A stretch of 22,767 nt of DNA from JAJNBD01 sp964471475 (GTDB taxonomy: Bacteria > Pseudomonadota > Gammaproteobacteria > CAISUE01), in assembly GCA_964471475.1 (NCBI GenBank), contig CAYYFQ010000030.1:1-22767 (forward strand), given 5' to 3'. Position 1 is the first letter of the stretch. Each line of letters starts with the position of its first letter. Shown here piece after piece: positions 21,688-22,767 of this stretch. The translations under genes and the position numbers were made by a program. The notes beneath the pieces are model-generated. The model worked only from the letters and a program-made list of their open reading frames with translations. It ran no database searches and was not told the origin of the DNA.

Positions 21688-22629
21688 TTAAATTGCATCG
21701 TTCTGTAAGCTTTTTGGCATTGCAAAAATGATATTTTCTTCCTTTCCGGAAAGTTCGACGGGATCCACACCCCCCATTTTTTTTAATGCTGCAACGACTT
21801 CTTGTACTAAAGATTCTGGGGCAGAAGCACCAGCAGTAACGCCGACTACATTCACGTTTTTTAACCACTGAGGTGAAATTTCATGCGCACCATCAATCAA
21901 ATAAGCTTTGCATCCCATGCGTTCAGCAAGTTCACGTAAGCGATTAGAATTGGAGCTGTTCACGGAGCCTACGACTAACACAGCATCACATAATTCCGCT
22001 AAGGATTTGACTGCATCTTGACGGTTTTGAGTGGCATAGCAAATATCGTCGCGTTTGGGGCCTTGAATGAAAGGAAATTTAGTTTTTAAAGCAGTGATGA
22101 TCGCTATGGTATCTTCTACAGACAAGGTAGTCTGTGTAACATAGGCGACATGGTTAGGATTTTTTAAAACAAGATTGTGGACGTCATGCTCGTTTTCTAT
22201 CAAATAAATCCCAGCAGTCGGATTATTGTATTGACCTAAGGTGCCTTCGACTTCAGGGTGACCTGCATGGCCGATCAATACACATTCTTGAGCTAATCGC
22301 GCGCATCGTGCTACTTCAACGTGCACTTTGGTAACTAAGGGGCATGTCGCATCGAAAACTTGAAGATTTCTTTTGGCGGCATTCTCACGAATTTTTTGTG
22401 AAACGCCATGCGCACTGAAAATGACAGTGGCACCATCAGGTACTTGATCAAGTTCTTCTACAAACACTGCACCACGATTTTTTAATTCATTGACAACAAA
22501 TTGATTATGGACGACTTCGTGGCGCACATAAATAGGCGCTCCTAAACGTTCAAGTGCCCGTTTCACAATAGCAATAGCTCGATCAACCCCTGCACAAAAA
22601 CCGCGTGGATTGGCTAAATAGATTTTCAT
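21688..22629 (-). CDS. ispH: 4-hydroxy-3-methylbut-2-enyl diphosphate reductase IspH
   Basis: The last enzyme of the MEP isoprenoid pathway, reducing HMBPP to IPP and DMAPP with a [4Fe-4S] cluster. The 313 residues match the family length. Cluster cysteines C12 (PRGFCAGVDRA), C96 (DATCPLVTKVH) and C197 (DDICYATQNRQ) are in place, as are substrate-binding H41, H74 (SAHGV) and H124/E126 (GHAGHPEVEGT). It is first in the minus-strand run with the lipoprotein, rpiA and E2 genes. A candidate sigma-70-like promoter lies 30-57 bases upstream. Confidence 0.97.
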   Translation of the reverse strand: MKIYLANPRGFCAGVDRAIAIVKRALERLGAPIYVRHEVVHNQFVVNELKNRGAVFVEELDQVPDGATVIFSAHGVSQKIRENAAKRNLQVFDATCPLVTKVHVEVARCARLAQECVLIGHAGHPEVEGTLGQYNNPTAGIYLIENEHDVHNLVLKNPNHVAYVTQTTLSVEDTIAIITALKTKFPFIQGPKRDDICYATQNRQDAVKSLAELCDAVLVVGSVNSSNSNRLRELAERMGCKAYLIDGAHEISPQWLKNVNVVGVTAGASAPESLVQEVVAALKKMGGVDPVELSGKEENIIFAMPKSLQNDAI

Positions 22630-22657
22630 AATGTTTAATTAAAATCGACAAGCTTGT

Positions 22658-22686
22658 ATCGTACTCGGTTATGTTAAGTAACTCAA
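22658..22686 (-). promoter_or_regulatory. Candidate promoter of the ispH run
   Basis: On the minus strand TTGAGT (22686-22681) is separated by 17 bases from TACGAT (22663-22658). Each box matches four of six consensus positions, with ideal spacing. The predicted start would lie about 20-25 bases before the ispH ATG. Moderate evidence only. Confidence 0.4.
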
Positions 22687-22688
22687 GG

Positions 22689-22719
22689 GCAGAATATCCT
22701 GATTGCAGAATATCCTGAT
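22689..22719. repeat. 16-bp tandem repeat, two copies
   Basis: GCAGAATATCCTGAT occurs at 22689-22703 and 22705-22719 with one base between. The second copy runs into the palindromic repeat at the window end. It lies just upstream of the predicted ispH -35 box. Confidence 0.8.
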
Positions 22720-22767
22720 GTATCCCTAAGTTTTTTTAAGTTTGTCATGCCTGCGTAGGCAGGCATC
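22715..22767. repeat. Exact inverted copy of the 1760-1812 repeat
   Basis: All 53 bases are the reverse complement of 1760-1812, including the seven-base homopolymer and the hairpin ATGCCTGCGTAGGCAGGCAT. The match continues to the last base of the window, so the repeat is truncated by the window edge, probably a contig end. Confidence 0.95.

Noticed and set aside
21662..21868. 69-codon N-terminal extension of the lipoprotein ORF inside ispH
   Set aside because: The Cys/Arg-rich composition is typical of an out-of-frame shadow, and the AAGGAGG-GTG start with a lipobox directly after is far stronger.
1..22767. tRNA, rRNA or prophage genes
   Set aside because: I saw no tRNA-like cloverleaf, conserved rRNA string, integrase or phage structural gene on either strand; by-eye reading could miss a tRNA, so a tRNAscan-SE run would settle it.

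Overview
The window looks like a chromosomal segment from an AT-rich gammaproteobacterium, most likely of the order Legionellales (Legionella/Coxiella/Rickettsiella relatives). This is inferred from the order lepA-lepB-rnc-era-recO, the gammaproteobacterial neighbours aroK and damX, the codon bias, and the palindromic intergenic repeats. It reads as draft assembly. A 10-N gap lies inside era (12772-12781), and both window ends fall inside repeats that also occur elsewhere in the window.

Layout. (1) 1-1567: ligA for NAD-dependent DNA ligase, lacking about 160 N-terminal residues including the AMP-accepting lysine; the junction lies in a repeat with a second copy at 15134-15163. (2) 1568-2475: a cluster of GTCATGCC-type palindromes around a small GIY-YIG nuclease gene, with inverted flanking copies that resemble terminal repeats. 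(3) 2476-7905 (+): a tight run of prmB, a FadB/FadJ-like beta-oxidation gene, an unknown 101-residue protein, aroK and damX. aroB, which normally sits between aroK and damX, is absent. (4) 7906-8122: a non-coding stretch with strong hairpin potential. (5) 8123-13843 (+): PAP2 phosphatase, lepA, lepB, rnc, era, a 110-bp inverted-repeat element, and recO. (6) 13844-15398: a long hairpin between convergent recO and hslO, then hslO (-), then a dispersed-repeat region. (7) 15399-16411 (+): a type IV AbiE toxin-antitoxin locus with an intact antitoxin and a toxin reduced to its C-terminal tail. (8) 16562-18769: divergent rluB (-) and an MFS transporter (+), with overlapping back-to-back -10 elements between them. 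(9) 18744-22629 (-): a four-gene run transcribed ispH, beta-helix lipoprotein, rpiA, lone E2 acyltransferase. (10) 22630-22767: a candidate ispH promoter, a 16-bp tandem repeat, and an exact inverted 53-bp copy of the palindromic repeat at 1760-1812.

Most genes are housekeeping: DNA ligation and recombination, translation and RNA processing, protein export, the shikimate, pentose-phosphate and non-mevalonate isoprenoid routes, redox chaperoning, and septal peptidoglycan binding. The accessory signals are the nuclease-palindrome cluster, the decayed AbiE locus and the structured intergenic repeats. The best candidate for something under-described is the nuclease-palindrome unit, in which the repeat supplies the end of the nuclease reading frame. 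The most clear-cut anomaly is the AbiE toxin deletion.
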